From Actinoplanes lobatus (lineage in GTDB: Bacteria > Actinomycetota > Actinomycetes > Mycobacteriales > Micromonosporaceae), in contig NZ_JACHNC010000001.1 in assembly GCF_014205215.1 (NCBI RefSeq), positions 749,001 through 813,000 of the forward strand: a DNA stretch of 64,000 nucleotides. The letters run 5' to 3'. A program made the translations under genes and the position numbers. The notes under the pieces were generated by a model. The model was not told where the DNA came from. It worked only from the letters and a program-made list of their open reading frames with translations, and made no database searches. How positions within the stretch are numbered: the first letter of the stretch is position 1; each line of letters opens with the position of its first letter. Positions 1 to 8,499 of the stretch are shown piece by piece.

Positions 1-2436
1 GACCGGCACCCGCTCGGCCAGCGCGTGCACGTGGGTCACCAGGCCGACCATCCGGTCGCCGCGGGCCGCCAGGTTCTCCAGGGTCGCGGCGACCACGTCG
101 AGGGTGGCCGCGTCCAGCGTGCCGAAGCCCTCGTCCAGGACGATCGACTCCAGGCTGGCCGCCGTGGTGCTCATCCCGGCGAGCTGCTCGGAGAGGGCCA
201 GCGCCAGGGCCAGCGAGGCCTGGAACGTCTCGCCGCCGGAGAGCGTCCGCACGCCGCGGCGCAGCCCGGCGTCGTGGTGGTCCACGACGTAGAACTCGCC
301 CTTCTCGTGCATCAGTTCGTACTGTCCGCCGGTGAGCTCCCGCAGAATCCGGGAGGCGCCGTCGACCAACAGGTCGAGGGCCTCCTCCAGCAGCCAGCGC
401 TCGAAGTTGTTGGCCCGCAGGTGCCCGGCCAGCGACTTGGCCACCCGGCTCTCCCACTGCAACGCCCCCCGCTGCTCGGCGGCGGCCCGGGCCAGCTCAC
501 GCCGCTCGGTGGCCCGCTCCCACGCCGCACCGGCCCGCTCGGCCGCCACCGCGGCGGCCCGGATCAGCCCCGACTCGCCCACCTGGCCGGTGGGCGCCGC
601 CGCCCCGGAAGCCGTGAACAGCTCCACGATCGACTCGTGCACCCGGACGGTCGAGGCGCGGGCCGCCTGGACGGCCGCCTCCGCCTCCGCCCGGGCAGCA
701 AGACGCCGGCCGTGCTCGGCGGCCGCCCAGTCGACCAGAGCCCGCCAGGCGCCGGCCAGGTCGTCCCGGTCGGCCGGCGGCGGCACGAACCGGGCCAGGC
801 CGTCGCGGGTCGCGTCGAACCGCTGCCAGACCGCCCGCTGCTGCTCCTCCGCCGTCCGGACCAGGGCCTGGGCCTTACGGTGCCCGTCCCGGGCGACCTT
901 GACCGCGGCGGCCGCGTCCTCCAGGCGCCGTTGCAGCTCGCCCAGCTCGGCCAGGCGCTGCTGGAGCGCCTCCACCCCGGGCAGGCCCTCCACCGCCCGG
1001 CGCACCTCGGCGAGCCGGGTCAGATGGTGCTCGTACTGGCCGCGCTTGCGCTCCAGATCGTTCGCCACGTTGCGGGCCACCGCGTCCCGCTCACGCCACC
1101 GGGCGGTCGCCTTCTCCGCCTCGTCCTTGGCGGCGTTGCCGGCCGCCTCGGCGATCCGCACCGCCGACTCCCGGGGCACCTCCGGCACCTCGGTCACCGT
1201 CTGCTCGCAGACCGGGCAGGCGTCGCCGGCGGTCAGATGGCCGCGCAAGGCGGCCGCGCGGTCCCGCTGCTGGGCGTCCCGGTAGTCCTGCCGGGCCTGC
1301 TCCAGAAGCTGCTGGGCGCCGACGTGGTGGGCGTGCGCCAGATCGGCGGCGGCGACCGCGTCCCGGTGCTCGACCTCGGCGACCGACACCTTGCCGGCGA
1401 ACCACTCCTCCTGCTCGATCAGCCGGGCCAGTTCGGTGTGCCGGTCGAGGGCCACCCGCAGGCGGCCCGGGTCACCGGCCGCGGCCAGCTCGCCGCGGAT
1501 CTTCTCCTCGGCCTCCTCGGCGGCGTGCACCTCGTCGGCCGCACGGGTGGCCGCGTCACGGGCCGCGGCGATCGCGCCGGACACCTCGGTCAGCCCGTCC
1601 GGCACCCGGACCGAGCCCAGGGCGGCCAGCTCGGCGTCGAGCGCGTCCCGCGACTCGGCGGCGGCGGTCTCCGCCTCCCGGGCGGTACGCAGCCCCGGCA
1701 CGGCCGCCTCCACGGCGGCGGTCAGCTCCCGCATCCGCGAGTGCTCCCCGGCGGCCGCCTCGACCGAGGAGTCGGTGGCGTCCTCCAGCGTGCCGAGCTG
1801 CTGCTCGACCACGGTCAGCTTGGCCTCCGCGGCACGGCCCCGATCGGTCGCCTTGGCCTGCACCTCCTCGTAGACGTGCAGGCCCAGCAGGTTGACCAGG
1901 ATCTGCTGGCGGGTGGCCGGCTTGGCGTGCAGGAAGTCGGCGAACTGGCCCTGCGGCAGCACCACACAGCTGGTGAACTGCTCGTACGGCAGGCCGACCG
2001 CCTCCAGCACCGCGGCGTCCATCTCGGCCGGGGTGCCGGCCAGCACCTCGCCGAGATCGGCCAGGTCCATGCCGGTGTCGAGCTTGGTGACGTCGAAGCC
2101 GGGCGGCATCAGCTGCAGCCCGGCTCCCGCCGTCTTCACGTTGCCCCGGCCGTCCCGCCGGACCACCCGGGTCGCCACGAACCGGTTGTTCGCCGACTCG
2201 AACACCAGCCGCACCCGGGCCTCGGACGCCGACGGGGCCAGCGCGTTGCCGATGCCCCGGACGCCGCCCCACCGGGGAACCGTGCCGTAGAGGGCGAAAC
2301 AGATCGCGTCCAGCACCGTCGACTTGCCCGAACCGGTCGGGCCGACCAGGGCGAAGTAGTCGGCGTCGGTGAAGTCCACGGTGGTCTGGTCACGGAACAC
2401 CGTGAATCCGGCCATGTCCAGCCTTAATGGCCTCAT
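1..2436 (-). CDS. sbcC: SbcC-type exonuclease ATPase subunit (3' end cut by window edge)
   Basis: ATPase subunit of the SbcCD nuclease, the bacterial Rad50 counterpart, which works with SbcD on double-strand ends and DNA hairpins. The frame is open for 812 codons and runs off the left edge, so only the last residues are missing. Seen in order: P-loop GPTGSGKST at residues 32-40, Ala/Glu/Arg-rich coiled-coil arms, a zinc-hook CPVC at 407-410, a second coiled coil, an LSGGE signature near 730 and the Walker B segment VLDEGFGTLD near 768. The ATG overlaps the sbcD stop by 4 nt (ATGA), implying translational coupling. A second in-frame ATG seven codons later is possible but would shorten the first beta strand. 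Family assignment is secure. Confidence 0.95.
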   Translation of the reverse strand, partial: MRPLRLDMAGFTVFRDQTTVDFTDADYFALVGPTGSGKSTVLDAICFALYGTVPRWGGVRGIGNALAPSASEARVRLVFESANNRFVATRVVRRDGRGNVKTAGAGLQLMPPGFDVTKLDTGMDLADLGEVLAGTPAEMDAAVLEAVGLPYEQFTSCVVLPQGQFADFLHAKPATRQQILVNLLGLHVYEEVQAKATDRGRAAEAKLTVVEQQLGTLEDATDSSVEAAAGEHSRMRELTAAVEAAVPGLRTAREAETAAAESRDALDAELAALGSVRVPDGLTEVSGAIAAARDAATRAADEVHAAEEAEEKIRGELAAAGDPGRLRVALDRHTELARLIEQEEWFAGKVSVAEVEHRDAVAAADLAHAHHVGAQQLLEQARQDYRDAQQRDRAAALRGHLTAGDACPVCEQTVTEVPEVPRESAVRIAEAAGNAAKDEAEKATARWRERDAVARNVANDLERKRGQYEHHLTRLAEVRRAVEGLPGVEALQQRLAELGELQRRLEDAAAAVKVARDGHRKAQALVRTAEEQQRAVWQRFDATRDGLARFVPPPADRDDLAGAWRALVDWAAAEHGRRLAARAEAEAAVQAARASTVRVHESIVELFTASGAAAPTGQVGESGLIRAAAVAAERAGAAWERATERRELARAAAEQRGALQWESRVAKSLAGHLRANNFERWLLEEALDLLVDGASRILRELTGGQYELMHEKGEFYVVDHHDAGLRRGVRTLSGGETFQASLALALALSEQLAGMSTTAASLESIVLDEGFGTLDAATLDVVAATLENLAARGDRMVGLVTHVHALAERVPV

Positions 2437-3587
2437 TTGTTGCTGCTCACCTCGTCGTACAGCTGGTCGAAGAGCTCGCGGACGCCCTCCTCGGCGTTGC
2501 CGCGACTGTCCAGATAGTCGCCGAACAGCTCACGTGGGGAACGGCCGGCCCGCTCCGCCGACCGCGCGCCCGACCGGCTCGGCAGCATGTCCGGGTCGAT
2601 GCGCACCTCCAGCGCGTTGGGCAGCAGCTCCTGCACGTCCTCCCGGAGGCCGGGCCTCGGCGCCTCCCGGACCAGGACACGCAGCCAGGCGTCCGGAAGG
2701 TTCACCGTGGCGAGCTGCTCCAGGGTGCCGCGCACGGTCCGCAGGGTGAGCGCCGAGGTGACCGGCACGTCCCGGACGTGGGCCGCCTTGTCGGTGGAGA
2801 CGTCGACGATCGCGACCGAGCAGACGTTCTCCTCCTCGCCGAAGTCGACGGCGAGCGGGCTGCCCGAATAGCGGGTGGGGCAGGGCGAGATCACCGACTG
2901 GGTCCGGTGCAGGTGACCGAGGGCCACGTAGTGCGCGTTCGGCGGGAAGACCGTGGCCGGCACCGCGTAGCCCATGACGGTGTGCGCCTCACGCTCGCCG
3001 CCGCCGGTGCTCGCCCCGACGATCGTCAGGTGGGCGGTCAGCAGGTTGACCGCGCCCGGCTCGGCGAACGGCTCGCTGAGCTTGGCGATCAGCCGGGCCA
3101 CCAGATCCGCGTACGTCTGGTTGGCCTCGGCGGCGGTCAGCTCGTACATCTCGGCGGCACGGATCGCGTACCGCTGGGAGAGGAACGGCAGGGCGACCAG
3201 CCGCCACCGCTCGCCACCCTCGGTGACGCCCTCGATCAGAAGATCATTCAGATCACCTTGGGGGTACGACCCGCGCAGCTCGATCCCGGCGGCGTCGGCC
3301 CACGGCCGCAACGCGTCGAGAGCGGCCCCGTTGTCGTGGTTGCCGCCGATCGCCACCACCCGGGCGCCGGTCCGGCGCAGGGCGGAGAGCGCCCGGGTCA
3401 CCAGCTTGGTGGCGTCAGCGGTCGGCGCCGCCGTGTCGTAGAGGTCGCCCGCCACGATCACCAGATCGGGTCTCTCCGCCTGGGCGATCTCGATCACCTG
3501 GGCGAGCACTCGCCGGTGCTCGTCACGACGGTCCTTGCCCTTGAGAACCTTCCCGACATGCCAGTCGGAGGTGTGCAGGATGCGCAT
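2433..3587 (-). CDS. sbcD: SbcD-type exonuclease nuclease subunit
   Basis: Metallophosphoesterase nuclease subunit of SbcCD (Mre11 counterpart), 384 aa. The five-motif metal site is visible: DWH at residues 8-10, GDLYD at 47-51, GNHD at 82-85, TAHLT at 184-188 and GHLH at 224-227; the C-terminal 130 residues form the capping/SbcC-binding part. It sits between the HerA-like gene (21 nt upstream) and sbcC (4 nt overlap), as the middle gene of a repair operon. No Shine-Dalgarno is seen, but TAGGGT ends 6 nt before the ATG, so a leaderless internal promoter may drive sbcDC independently of the first gene. Length is normal for the family. Confidence 0.95.
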   Translation of the reverse strand: MRILHTSDWHVGKVLKGKDRRDEHRRVLAQVIEIAQAERPDLVIVAGDLYDTAAPTADATKLVTRALSALRRTGARVVAIGGNHDNGAALDALRPWADAAGIELRGSYPQGDLNDLLIEGVTEGGERWRLVALPFLSQRYAIRAAEMYELTAAEANQTYADLVARLIAKLSEPFAEPGAVNLLTAHLTIVGASTGGGEREAHTVMGYAVPATVFPPNAHYVALGHLHRTQSVISPCPTRYSGSPLAVDFGEEENVCSVAIVDVSTDKAAHVRDVPVTSALTLRTVRGTLEQLATVNLPDAWLRVLVREAPRPGLREDVQELLPNALEVRIDPDMLPSRSGARSAERAGRSPRELFGDYLDSRGNAEEGVRELFDQLYDEVSSNK

Positions 3588-3593
3588 CGCTGA

Positions 3594-3599
3594 ACCCTA
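3594..3599 (-). promoter_or_regulatory. Candidate -10 element of a leaderless sbcD promoter
   Basis: On the minus strand TAGGGT is followed by six bases and then the sbcD ATG, so transcription would start at or next to the A of the start codon. It lies in the short gap after the HerA-like gene. Confidence 0.5.
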
Positions 3600-3608
3600 G
3601 TCCGATCC

Positions 3609-5354
3609 CTAGAACGGAATGTCGTCGTCGGCCCCTGGTCGGCCGCCTATCACCGCGAACGGGTCGGCGCCCTGCACGATCGACCGCAGCGTCTCGGCCG
3701 GCGGCGGCCCCGACTCCGACTTGCGGGTGGCCCACGCCGGGAACGGGAACTCGACGCAGAGCGGGACCGGGATGTCCGGCTGGTTGACGAACATCGTGCC
3801 GGGCCGGGCCAGCAGGGCGCGCTGGCGCATGGCCGGGGGCAGGAAGCCGTACTCCGGGCGGGACGCCTCGGCCGGGTCGAGCCGGCCCACCACCCGGATC
3901 GCCGAGTTCGTCACGATCCGCCGCTCCACCTCGCTCGCGGTCTGCTGGGCGCCGATCAGGATCACGCCGAGCGAGCGGCCGCGCTCGGCGATGTCGAGCA
4001 GCACCTCCTTGATCGGGGAGGAGCCCTCGCGGGGTGCGTACTTGTTCAGCTCGTCGAGGACCACGAAGAGCAGCGGGCGGCCGGTGCCGGCCTTCTCCTT
4101 CTCCTCGAACTCGGTCTTCAGCGTCACGCCGACCACGAACCGCTGCGCCCGGTCCGGCAGGTTGTGCAGGTCGACCACGGTGACCTGGGCGCTGTCCGCG
4201 GTCTTGATCTGGTGCGGCCGGCGCTGCGCCAGATCGCCGCGGATCAGCCGGGACAGGTCCCGCTTGCTGCCGATCAGCCGGCGGGCGAAGGCGTTGACCG
4301 TGCCCATGTTGACCGCGCTGCCGGCCCAGGTGGACCGGGTCTCGTCGTCGGTCAGCTGCTCGACGACGTGGTCCACGAGATCCTGGTACGAGCTGATCCG
4401 CTGCCCGTCGATGCTGATGCCGCCCTCGGCCGGGACCGCGTACCGGGCCAGGTGGGCGGTGACCGAGTGGACCACCATCGTGTACTGCTGGCGCTCGTCG
4501 TCGGCGTCGGCGAACACGTACGGCAGGAGCTTCTTCTCGCAGAACTCGGCCAGCGTCCAGTAGAACGCGTCGACACCGGTGAGGCGGCTGGCCACGTCCG
4601 GCGCGCCGGACGAGTCGCCGGCGCGCGGCGGGGCGTAGACCCGGACGTCCGGGAACGGCGCGGCCGGGAGACCGAGATGCGCGTACGCCGCGCGGGTCGT
4701 GTCGTCCAGCTTCGTGTTCGGGTGGTCCAGGAAGAGCAGGTCCTCACCCTTGACGTTGAAGATCAGCGCCCGCGCGTTGGTCCCGTCGGCGCCCAGCTGA
4801 CCGGACCGGAACACCGAGTAGAGCAGGAACGTGGCGAAACTGGTCTTGGTGGCCACGCCGGAGATGCCGGAGATCGACACATGGGCGCCGCGGGTGCCGT
4901 CGAGGAAGTCCGCGTTCAGGAAGACCGGCACCCCGTCGCGCCCGGTGCCCATCGGGACCCGCCGCTCCATCCGGTCGAAGTGCAGCGCGGCGTCGCGGGC
5001 TTCGCCGGTGGCCCGGTGCACCACCGCGCCGGGGGCGGGCGGAACGTAGAGCTCCGGGTCGACGCGGGTGGTGGTGATCTCGGCGGCCTCCTGCACCATC
5101 GCGGGCAGGGTGCCCTCGGCGATGGCGAACACGTCCGAGTCGAACTGGGCCCCCTCGTGCCGGGCGCGCACCTGGGTGACCACCCCGGCGATCGTCACCG
5201 GCTCGCGGTCCGGAAGGTCACGGCGGGTCACCACGACGTCGTCGAGCTGGAGGTAGCTGCCGGGGGTCACGGCCGTCCAGAACTGCAAGGGGGTGGCGTC
5301 CGCGGTGCCCAGCACCCGGCCGACGGGGGAAGTTTCGTCAGACACGCCGATCAT
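3609..5354 (-). CDS. HerA-like DNA translocase/ATPase (DUF87 type)
   Basis: A 581-residue ATPase of the HerA/FtsK-like class, expected to be a hexameric DNA pump that acts in end processing with SbcCD. Residues 10-100 look like the small HerA beta-barrel; the P-loop region is at 163-172 and reads GISGVATKTS, where the usual Gly before the Lys is Thr; Walker B is VVLDELNKY with D434-E435; GAQQT at 468-472 is sensor-like and ERGRS at 457-461 may supply the arginine finger. It is the first gene of a herA-sbcD-sbcC operon, resembling archaeal herA-mre11-rad50, but no NurA partner is seen. GAGG lies six bases before the ATG. Role is inferred from context; family is fairly sure. Confidence 0.85.
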   Translation of the reverse strand: MIGVSDETSPVGRVLGTADATPLQFWTAVTPGSYLQLDDVVVTRRDLPDREPVTIAGVVTQVRARHEGAQFDSDVFAIAEGTLPAMVQEAAEITTTRVDPELYVPPAPGAVVHRATGEARDAALHFDRMERRVPMGTGRDGVPVFLNADFLDGTRGAHVSISGISGVATKTSFATFLLYSVFRSGQLGADGTNARALIFNVKGEDLLFLDHPNTKLDDTTRAAYAHLGLPAAPFPDVRVYAPPRAGDSSGAPDVASRLTGVDAFYWTLAEFCEKKLLPYVFADADDERQQYTMVVHSVTAHLARYAVPAEGGISIDGQRISSYQDLVDHVVEQLTDDETRSTWAGSAVNMGTVNAFARRLIGSKRDLSRLIRGDLAQRRPHQIKTADSAQVTVVDLHNLPDRAQRFVVGVTLKTEFEEKEKAGTGRPLLFVVLDELNKYAPREGSSPIKEVLLDIAERGRSLGVILIGAQQTASEVERRIVTNSAIRVVGRLDPAEASRPEYGFLPPAMRQRALLARPGTMFVNQPDIPVPLCVEFPFPAWATRKSESGPPPAETLRSIVQGADPFAVIGGRPGADDDIPF

Positions 5355-5392
5355 CGTGCCTCAGAGGTACGACAAAATGCCCGCGCCCCGGG

Positions 5393-5433
5393 TTGTCCAC
5401 AAGCTGTGGGGTCCATCCACAGAGTTATGCACA
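5393..5433. promoter_or_regulatory. Cluster of DnaA-box-like 9-mers upstream of the repair operon
   Basis: Within 41 nt there is TTGTCCACA (5393-5401), the form favoured by actinobacterial DnaA, then CCATCCACA (5413-5421) and TTATGCACA (5425-5433), each close to the TTATCCACA consensus and all in the same orientation. They lie in the 117-nt gap upstream of the HerA-like gene, where they could couple repair-gene expression to DnaA. Only the first is an exact known variant; the others are approximate. Confidence 0.45.
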
Positions 5434-5471
5434 AGATCTTGCTTTCCTGAATCAGGCGCTCCGGGCAGGCC

Positions 5472-6176
5472 TCAAAAATGAAGCGTGCTCCGCACGTACC
5501 TCAGGAAAAGCATGTCCCCGTGGATGAGCGCGTGCCGCAGGGACATCGGGCGAGGCGGAGACGGCGGTCCGTGCGCGATGCGGCCCGCCGGGCCGCCGAC
5601 CAGCAGCGGCGCGACCGTGAGGCACAGCTCGTCGACCAGATCGGCGGCGATCATCGAGCCCAGCAGCCCCGGCCCGCCCTCGCAGAGCAGCTGGGTGGCG
5701 CCGCGCTCGTGCAGCAGCCGCAGCCCGGCCGCGAGGTCGACCTCGGTGTCACCCGTGGGGATGATTTCGGCGACCTCGCGGATCGGGGAATCGGGGGCGG
5801 CCCGGTGGGTCAGCACGACCGGTGGAATCGGGGCGTCCGAGAAGACCAGCTGTGCGGGGTCCAGGTCGAGGGAGCCGGAGACGATCACCATGAGCGGGAA
5901 CTCGGGCAGCCCGTGCGCGACCCGCCAGGCCCGCGCGGACGGGGTCGGCCGCAGGGCGTCGTAGCCCTCGGCGCGGACCGTGCCGGCCGCCACCACGAGG
6001 GCGTCGCAGACCATCCGCAGGGTGTCGAAGACCTCCTTGTCACCGGGCCCCTGGAGGCCGGCGGAGAGGCCGTCGACGGAGACCGCGCCGTCGGCGCTGG
6101 CGATGAAGTTCACCCGGAGGACGGGCCGCTCGGCACGCGGATAGTGGGTGGCGAGCGCTGCGGGGTCGAGATTCAC
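5472..6176 (-). CDS. Pyrimidine reductase / dihydrofolate-reductase-fold protein (RibD C-terminal family)
   Basis: A 234-residue NADPH-dependent reductase of the RibD C-terminal fold. Early residues FIASADGAVS match the family's substrate-loop start, followed by a Rossmann-like core (VCDALVVAAGTVRAEGY) and the CEGGPGLLGSM nucleotide-binding turn late in the protein. There is no deaminase domain, so it is not a complete RibD; many actinobacteria carry such single-domain copies, whose substrate is unknown. The chosen GTG overlaps the stop of a preceding 39-residue gene as GTGA, the typical coupling in this genome; the frame stays open further upstream but loses family likeness. Confidence 0.8.
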   Translation of the reverse strand: MNLDPAALATHYPRAERPVLRVNFIASADGAVSVDGLSAGLQGPGDKEVFDTLRMVCDALVVAAGTVRAEGYDALRPTPSARAWRVAHGLPEFPLMVIVSGSLDLDPAQLVFSDAPIPPVVLTHRAAPDSPIREVAEIIPTGDTEVDLAAGLRLLHERGATQLLCEGGPGLLGSMIAADLVDELCLTVAPLLVGGPAGRIAHGPPSPPRPMSLRHALIHGDMLFLRYVRSTLHF

Positions 6177-6292
6177 GGACCGGGCGGACCGGTGACCGGC
6201 GGGACCGGCTCGGGCTCGCGGTGCTGGCAGTCGCACCACGAACCGCCGCGGCAGTCGTCGTGCCGCCGCTGCCGGCAGGCTGCGCAGATCAT
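6173..6292 (-). CDS. 39-residue Cys/His-rich mini-protein
   Basis: A very short gene with an ATG, 39 codons and a stop that overlaps the GTG of the next gene (GTGA). The protein begins MICAAC and carries Cys at 3, 6, 14, 20 and 22 and His at 11 and 24, with a WCDCQH segment, then a Pro-rich tail. The spacing suggests one or two bound zinc ions or an Fe-S site. I recall similar short proteins beside RibD-like genes in actinobacteria, but no function. TAGGGT ends six bases before the ATG, so the pair seems to be transcribed as a leaderless mRNA. Expression is inferred from the overlap, promoter and residue pattern. Confidence 0.65.
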   Translation of the reverse strand: MICAACRQRRHDDCRGGSWCDCQHREPEPVPPVTGPPGP

Positions 6293-6298
6293 GTGCCG

Positions 6299-6304
6299 AC
6301 CCTA
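6299..6304 (-). promoter_or_regulatory. Candidate -10 element of a leaderless promoter for the Cys/His mini-gene
   Basis: TAGGGT on the minus strand, six-base spacer, then ATG; identical in layout to the bioB, sbcD and 21984 promoters in this window. Confidence 0.5.
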
Positions 6305-6493
6305 CGGCACTGTCCGACACCCGACCTGCACAGTTCTCCGAACATCGCGAACTCCTACCCTGACGTTGTGATTTCGGGCATAAAGCTGCAGCTTGACGGC
6401 CGGGACACGGCCGTGCAACGGGTCCGAAACGCCGGATGTGCAAGGTGTTGATCGCAGGACGGCGCCACCGGCCGTCGCGACGGGAGGAGTTTC

Positions 6494-7204
6494 ATGTTGC
6501 TGCGGGTTCGAGTCACTCTGCCGGACCGTCCCGGCGCTCTGGGCCAGGTCGCGCGCACCCTCGGGGTGGCCGGCGCGGACATCGTCCAGGTGGTGGTGCT
6601 GGAACGGCTCGGCGGCCGCGCCGTCGACGACTTCACCGTGGTGTGGCCGGGCGCCACCCGCGTCGAGCGCCTCCTCGCCGGTCTCGCCGCCATTCCGGGC
6701 GTGCAGGTCGACGGGGTGTGGAAGGCGATAGGAGCACCGGTCAACGGCGGCCACGACGCCGAACTGCTCGCCCAGGTCGCGGCGAACCCGGTGGACGGCC
6801 TGGCCACCCTGGTCGACGCGGTGCCCGGCCTGCTGGCCGCCGACTGGGCCGCGGCCGCCATGGTGCCGGCCGACTGGGCGGCCCGCAGCGGCGCCGGCGG
6901 CGGCAGCGAGCCGCGGTCGGTCTACGCGAGCTGGCGTGCCCCGTCCCCGCTGCACCTGCCCGAGGTCACCCCGCTGCGGGCCCGCCCGATGGCCGAGCCG
7001 GGCGGCGCACGGTACGCGGTGGCCCCCTTCGGCCGGGCCGGGCTGGTGCTGGTCGTCGCCCGTGCCGACGACGACGACCTGCCCGCCGCCGCCTTCCACG
7101 TGACCGAGGTGGACCGGGTCGCCCAGCTGGTCCGGGCCGCCGCGGTCATCCTCGGCGACCGTCTGGACGCCGTCGGCACGCCCGCCGGGGCCACCCAGGT
7201 GTGA
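6494..7204 (+). CDS. ACT-domain amino-acid-binding protein
   Basis: A 236-residue protein with an N-terminal ACT domain (residues 1-75; the RVTLPDRPGALGQVART start is typical), which normally binds an amino acid and transmits an allosteric signal. The rest is Ala-rich and shows no enzyme motif I recognise; the C-terminal third has a conserved-looking FHVTEVDRVAQL stretch. A clear GGAGGAG lies before the ATG. It sits 87 nt ahead of an ACT-GNAT gene whose ACT domain is its paralogue, so the pair may sense the same ligand or form mixed dimers. Function beyond ligand binding is unknown. Confidence 0.75.
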   Translation: MLLRVRVTLPDRPGALGQVARTLGVAGADIVQVVVLERLGGRAVDDFTVVWPGATRVERLLAGLAAIPGVQVDGVWKAIGAPVNGGHDAELLAQVAANPVDGLATLVDAVPGLLAADWAAAAMVPADWAARSGAGGGSEPRSVYASWRAPSPLHLPEVTPLRARPMAEPGGARYAVAPFGRAGLVLVVARADDDDLPAAAFHVTEVDRVAQLVRAAAVILGDRLDAVGTPAGATQV

Positions 7205-7291
7205 TGCTCCTGACCCGGTAACCGCTGGTGAAGGCAATATTCGCGCAACAACGCCGGTGCACTCTTGAGGGCGGAGGAAAGGAGTGCCCGC

Positions 7292-8320
7292 ATGGCGTTG
7301 TGGCGGATCAGGGCCACGGTCGACGACCGTCCCGGCTACCTCTCGGTGCTGACCGCGAGCCTGGCTCTGCGGTCGGTGAACATCCTCGCCGTCCAGGTGC
7401 ACACCACCGAGGAGGGCGCGGTCGACGACTTCCTGGTGGACGCGCCGGACGCGCTCACCGAGGCCGACCTGATGGCGGCGGTGGTCAAGGGCCGCGGGCG
7501 GGACGCGTTCGTCGCCCGTGCCGAGGCGGAGGGCCTGGCCGACCAGCCGACCCGCGGTCTGGCGCTGGCCGGGCGCCTGGTGCACGAGCCGGATTCCCTC
7601 GGCGAGTCCCTGGTCGCCCTGCTGGACGCCACCGACGTGCGCTGGCGGCCGGCGTCCGCCTCCGACGGGCCCGGGTTCCACGGTGGCCGGATGACGCTGA
7701 TCGACCCGGCGGGTGGCTGCCTGGAGGTGCTCCGGGCGCTGCCCGCCTTCACCCCGGCCGAGTTCGCCCGGGCGCAGGCGCTGGTCGAGGTTGCCGCCTC
7801 GGTCCACCGGTTGCAGCGGGAGCAGGTGTCCCTGCTCCTGCCGGACGGCTCCGAGCTGGTGCTCCGCCCGGCCGGGCCGGACGATCTGCCCGCCGTCCGC
7901 GACCTGCACGAGGAGTGCTCGCCGGCCACGCTGCGCCACCGCTATCCGGGCGGGATCCCCGGCGAGGCCCGGCTGCGCCGCCTCCTGGAGCCGTCCCGCG
8001 GGGTCACCCTGCTGGCGGTGGCCCCGGGCGGGTCGGTGGCGGCGACGGCGACACTGTTCGTCGAGGGCGACCTCGGTGAGGCCACCGTCCTGGTGGAGGA
8101 CGGCTGGCAGCGCCGCGGCCTGGGCACCGCGCTGCTGCGCCGGCTGCACGCGCACGCCGAGCGGGCCGGCCTCGGCGCGGTGGTGGCGCACATCGCGAGC
8201 GACAACGTGGCGATGCTGCGCACGCTGCGGCGGCTCGGGGCGCACGCCTTCGAGCGCGACGGCGCGATGGTCAGCGTCACGATGCCGGCCGCCCGGGAGA
8301 CCCCGGCGCCGTCGGCCTAG
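7292..8320 (+). CDS. ACT-GNAT fusion, amino-acid-regulated protein acetyltransferase candidate
   Basis: A 342-residue fusion: ACT domain at residues 1-75, a linker with a second ACT-like half near 110-150, and a GNAT domain from about 185 to 330 with the acetyl-CoA loop [10 protein letters not shown] near 270. Actinobacterial ACT-GNAT proteins of this layout (the AAPat type described in Micromonospora) acetylate protein lysines under amino-acid control; that role is inferred here. The ATG at 7292 follows GGAGGAAAGGAG. An earlier in-frame TTG overlaps that ribosome site and is unlikely. Its stop shares the palindrome CTAG with the stop of the convergent bsaP gene. Confidence 0.8.
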   Translation: MALWRIRATVDDRPGYLSVLTASLALRSVNILAVQVHTTEEGAVDDFLVDAPDALTEADLMAAVVKGRGRDAFVARAEAEGLADQPTRGLALAGRLVHEPDSLGESLVALLDATDVRWRPASASDGPGFHGGRMTLIDPAGGCLEVLRALPAFTPAEFARAQALVEVAASVHRLQREQVSLLLPDGSELVLRPAGPDDLPAVRDLHEECSPATLRHRYPGGIPGEARLRRLLEPSRGVTLLAVAPGGSVAATATLFVEGDLGEATVLVEDGWQRRGLGTALLRRLHAHAERAGLGAVVAHIASDNVAMLRTLRRLGAHAFERDGAMVSVTMPAARETPAPSA

Positions 8321-8499
8321 GCCTGGCCCGTCCGGACGCCGTGCTCCACACAGGTGGCGGTCCATCCGGTGGGGACGACCTGCACCTTCATCCGGCGGCG
8401 GCACTGCGCGCAGAACCGGGGCGGTTCCAGCGCACGTGCCGCCGCGCAACCCGTGTGGTCACCGTCGGCCGCCGGGAGCCCGCACCGGTCGCAGAACAT
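8317..8499 (-). CDS. bsaP: Biotin synthase auxiliary protein BsaP
   Basis: A 60-residue Cys-rich protein directly after bioB. Cys at 3, 6, 18, 30, 33 and 50 (CDRC near the start, CAQC in the middle) fit a small Fe-S protein. In mycobacteria and other actinobacteria a small protein in this position, BsaP, is required for BioB to turn dethiobiotin into biotin; gene order and cysteine pattern support the same role here. The ATG overlaps the bioB stop by one base (TGATG), so it is translated from the bioB message. Its stop overlaps that of the convergent ACT-GNAT gene. Confidence 0.85.
   Translation of the reverse strand: MFCDRCGLPAADGDHTGCAAARALEPPRFCAQCRRRMKVQVVPTGWTATCVEHGVRTGQA

Noticed and set aside
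25..2427. Very long open frame on the plus strand opposite sbcC
   Set aside because: It is the antisense shadow of a GC-rich gene; the minus strand shows all SbcC motifs while this frame has no family likeness and unnatural composition.
5393..5433. Replication origin
   Set aside because: Three boxes in 41 nt are too few, and dnaA, dnaN and gyr genes are absent; kept only as a regulatory candidate.
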